A program made the position numbers and the translations under genes. This document shows positions 5,609 to 6,238 of a stretch of DNA of 6,238 bases, piece after piece (the stretch's first letter is position 1; each line of letters starts with the position of its first letter). This DNA comes from Oscillospiraceae bacterium (GTDB lineage: Bacteria > Bacillota > Clostridia > Oscillospirales > Ruminococcaceae), in NCBI GenBank assembly GCA_018055565.1, contig JAGPHI010000059.1:1-6238 (forward strand), in the 5' to 3' direction. Below the pieces are notes generated by a model. The model did no database searches and was not told the origin of the DNA. It worked only from the letters and a program-made list of their open reading frames with translations.

Positions 5609-6238
5609 ACTCGTTTTTCACGCTACGGCTAAACAGCTCTCGCAGTGCAAGGTCGGCATTTTTACCCTCGTATAAAATTTGATATACCGTTTGGCAAATG
5701 GGCATATCAACCGCATATTGTTGCGCCAGTTTCACAAGCGCCTGTGCCGTTGGCACGCCCTCGGCCAGCGCTTCAAAGGGCTCGCCCTTCATGTAGCTTT
5801 CTCCGAAGCGTCGATTGTGGCTATGGTTTGAAAATAAAGTGGCCTCATAATCGCCCAAATGGCAAAGCCCATAGGCCGAAAGCTCGCTGCCGCCCATTGC
5901 CACAATTAAACGCGCCACTTCGCGCGCGCCACGCGCCATCAGCGCGCCTTTTAAGCTGGAAAGGCCTTTTCCGTCTAGCATGCCGGCGGCGATGCCCACC
6001 ACGTTTTTAGCCGCAGCCCCAATTTCTGTGCCCAGCAAATCGTGGCCTTTGTATAAACGGATCAAATCCGAATTTAAGGTTTCTACAATAAAATCAATGG
6101 TTTGGGCATTGGCAGAATCAATCACCATACAATTGGGCACGCCCGCCACAAAATCCTGCACATGCCCTGGGCCCACCCATACGGCAAGGTTTACCTCGCC
6201 GCCAAGCTCCTGCTCGACAACCTGTGATAGGCGCAAGC
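5598..6238 (-). CDS. gpsA: Glycerol-3-phosphate dehydrogenase [NAD(P)+], partial (N-terminus beyond window)
   Basis: The last 213 or so residues of GpsA, which reduces dihydroxyacetone phosphate to sn-glycerol 3-phosphate for phospholipid synthesis in the cytosol. Visible landmarks, counted from the TTG codon at 6236: GPGH at 22-25 (family GPSF/GPSH), the active-site lysine in GAAAKNVVGIAAG (Lys77), the substrate-binding HLGD (Asp129), and NRRFG (141-145) that contacts phosphate or cofactor. The frame is open to the window edge. That TTG codon is an internal leucine, not a start, since the Rossmann domain with its GxGxxG motif (about 110-120 residues) is missing. A full protein is about 330-345 residues. 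HLGDYEATLF replaces the common GLGDLVLT, so this is a divergent member, but the catalytic residues are kept. The gene ends 72 nt before the acidic protein gene with no terminator between. Confidence 0.93.
   Translation of the reverse strand, partial: LRLSQVVEQELGGEVNLAVWVGPGHVQDFVAGVPNCMVIDSANAQTIDFIVETLNSDLIRLYKGHDLLGTEIGAAAKNVVGIAAGMLDGKGLSSLKGALMARGAREVARLIVAMGGSELSAYGLCHLGDYEATLFSNHSHNRRFGESYMKGEPFEALAEGVPTAQALVKLAQQYAVDMPICQTVYQILYEGKNADLALRELFSRSVKNEFDF

Overview
The window is about 6.2 kb of gene-dense bacterial DNA. All supported genes are on the minus strand, so transcription runs from the right edge to the left. Moderate GC content, strong AGGAGG-type ribosome binding sites, a TTG start, a beta subunit of a sodium-pumping decarboxylase, a miniature OadG-like subunit and a YdiF/YkpA-like ABC-F protein together suggest an anaerobic member of the Bacillota, probably class Clostridia. 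Genus cannot be told from the sequence.

Layout in transcription order (right to left). (1) 5598-6238: C-terminal two thirds of GpsA, the NAD(P)-dependent glycerol-3-phosphate dehydrogenase of phospholipid synthesis, cut by the window edge. (2) 5169-5525: an unrecognised 118-residue, highly acidic, proline-rich repeat protein with a Cys-Asp cluster. Its Shine-Dalgarno is buried in a hairpin (5530-5571), a candidate promoter sits just upstream (5580-5608), and a long hairpin terminator follows (5098-5153). (3) A near-consensus promoter (5037-5065) drives an apparent four-gene operon: a YjjG-like HAD nucleotidase with a TTG start (4263-5000), a monoacylglycerol-lipase-like alpha/beta hydrolase overlapping it by 35 nt (3359-4297), an OadB/GcdB/MmdB-type membrane subunit (2147-3322), and a 37-residue OadG-like membrane peptide (2008-2121). 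A strong intrinsic terminator (1971-2000) closes it. (4) 45-1943: a two-domain ABC-F ATPase whose start lies only 27 nt past that terminator.

How the genes work together is only partly clear. The beta subunit and the tiny OadG-like peptide should form the membrane part of a sodium pump driven by decarboxylation of a carboxylic or acyl-CoA substrate. The carboxyltransferase and biotin carrier subunits are not in the window and must be encoded elsewhere. The nucleotidase and lipase share the transcript but have no obvious biochemical link to the pump. GpsA and the lipase both touch glycerolipid metabolism but lie in different transcription units.

I saw no mobile element, CRISPR array, rRNA or tRNA, and no intergenic stretch above 300 bases. 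The most interesting items are the SD-sequestering leader of the acidic repeat protein, that protein itself, and the beta subunit paired with a minimal gamma-like subunit without its catalytic partners.
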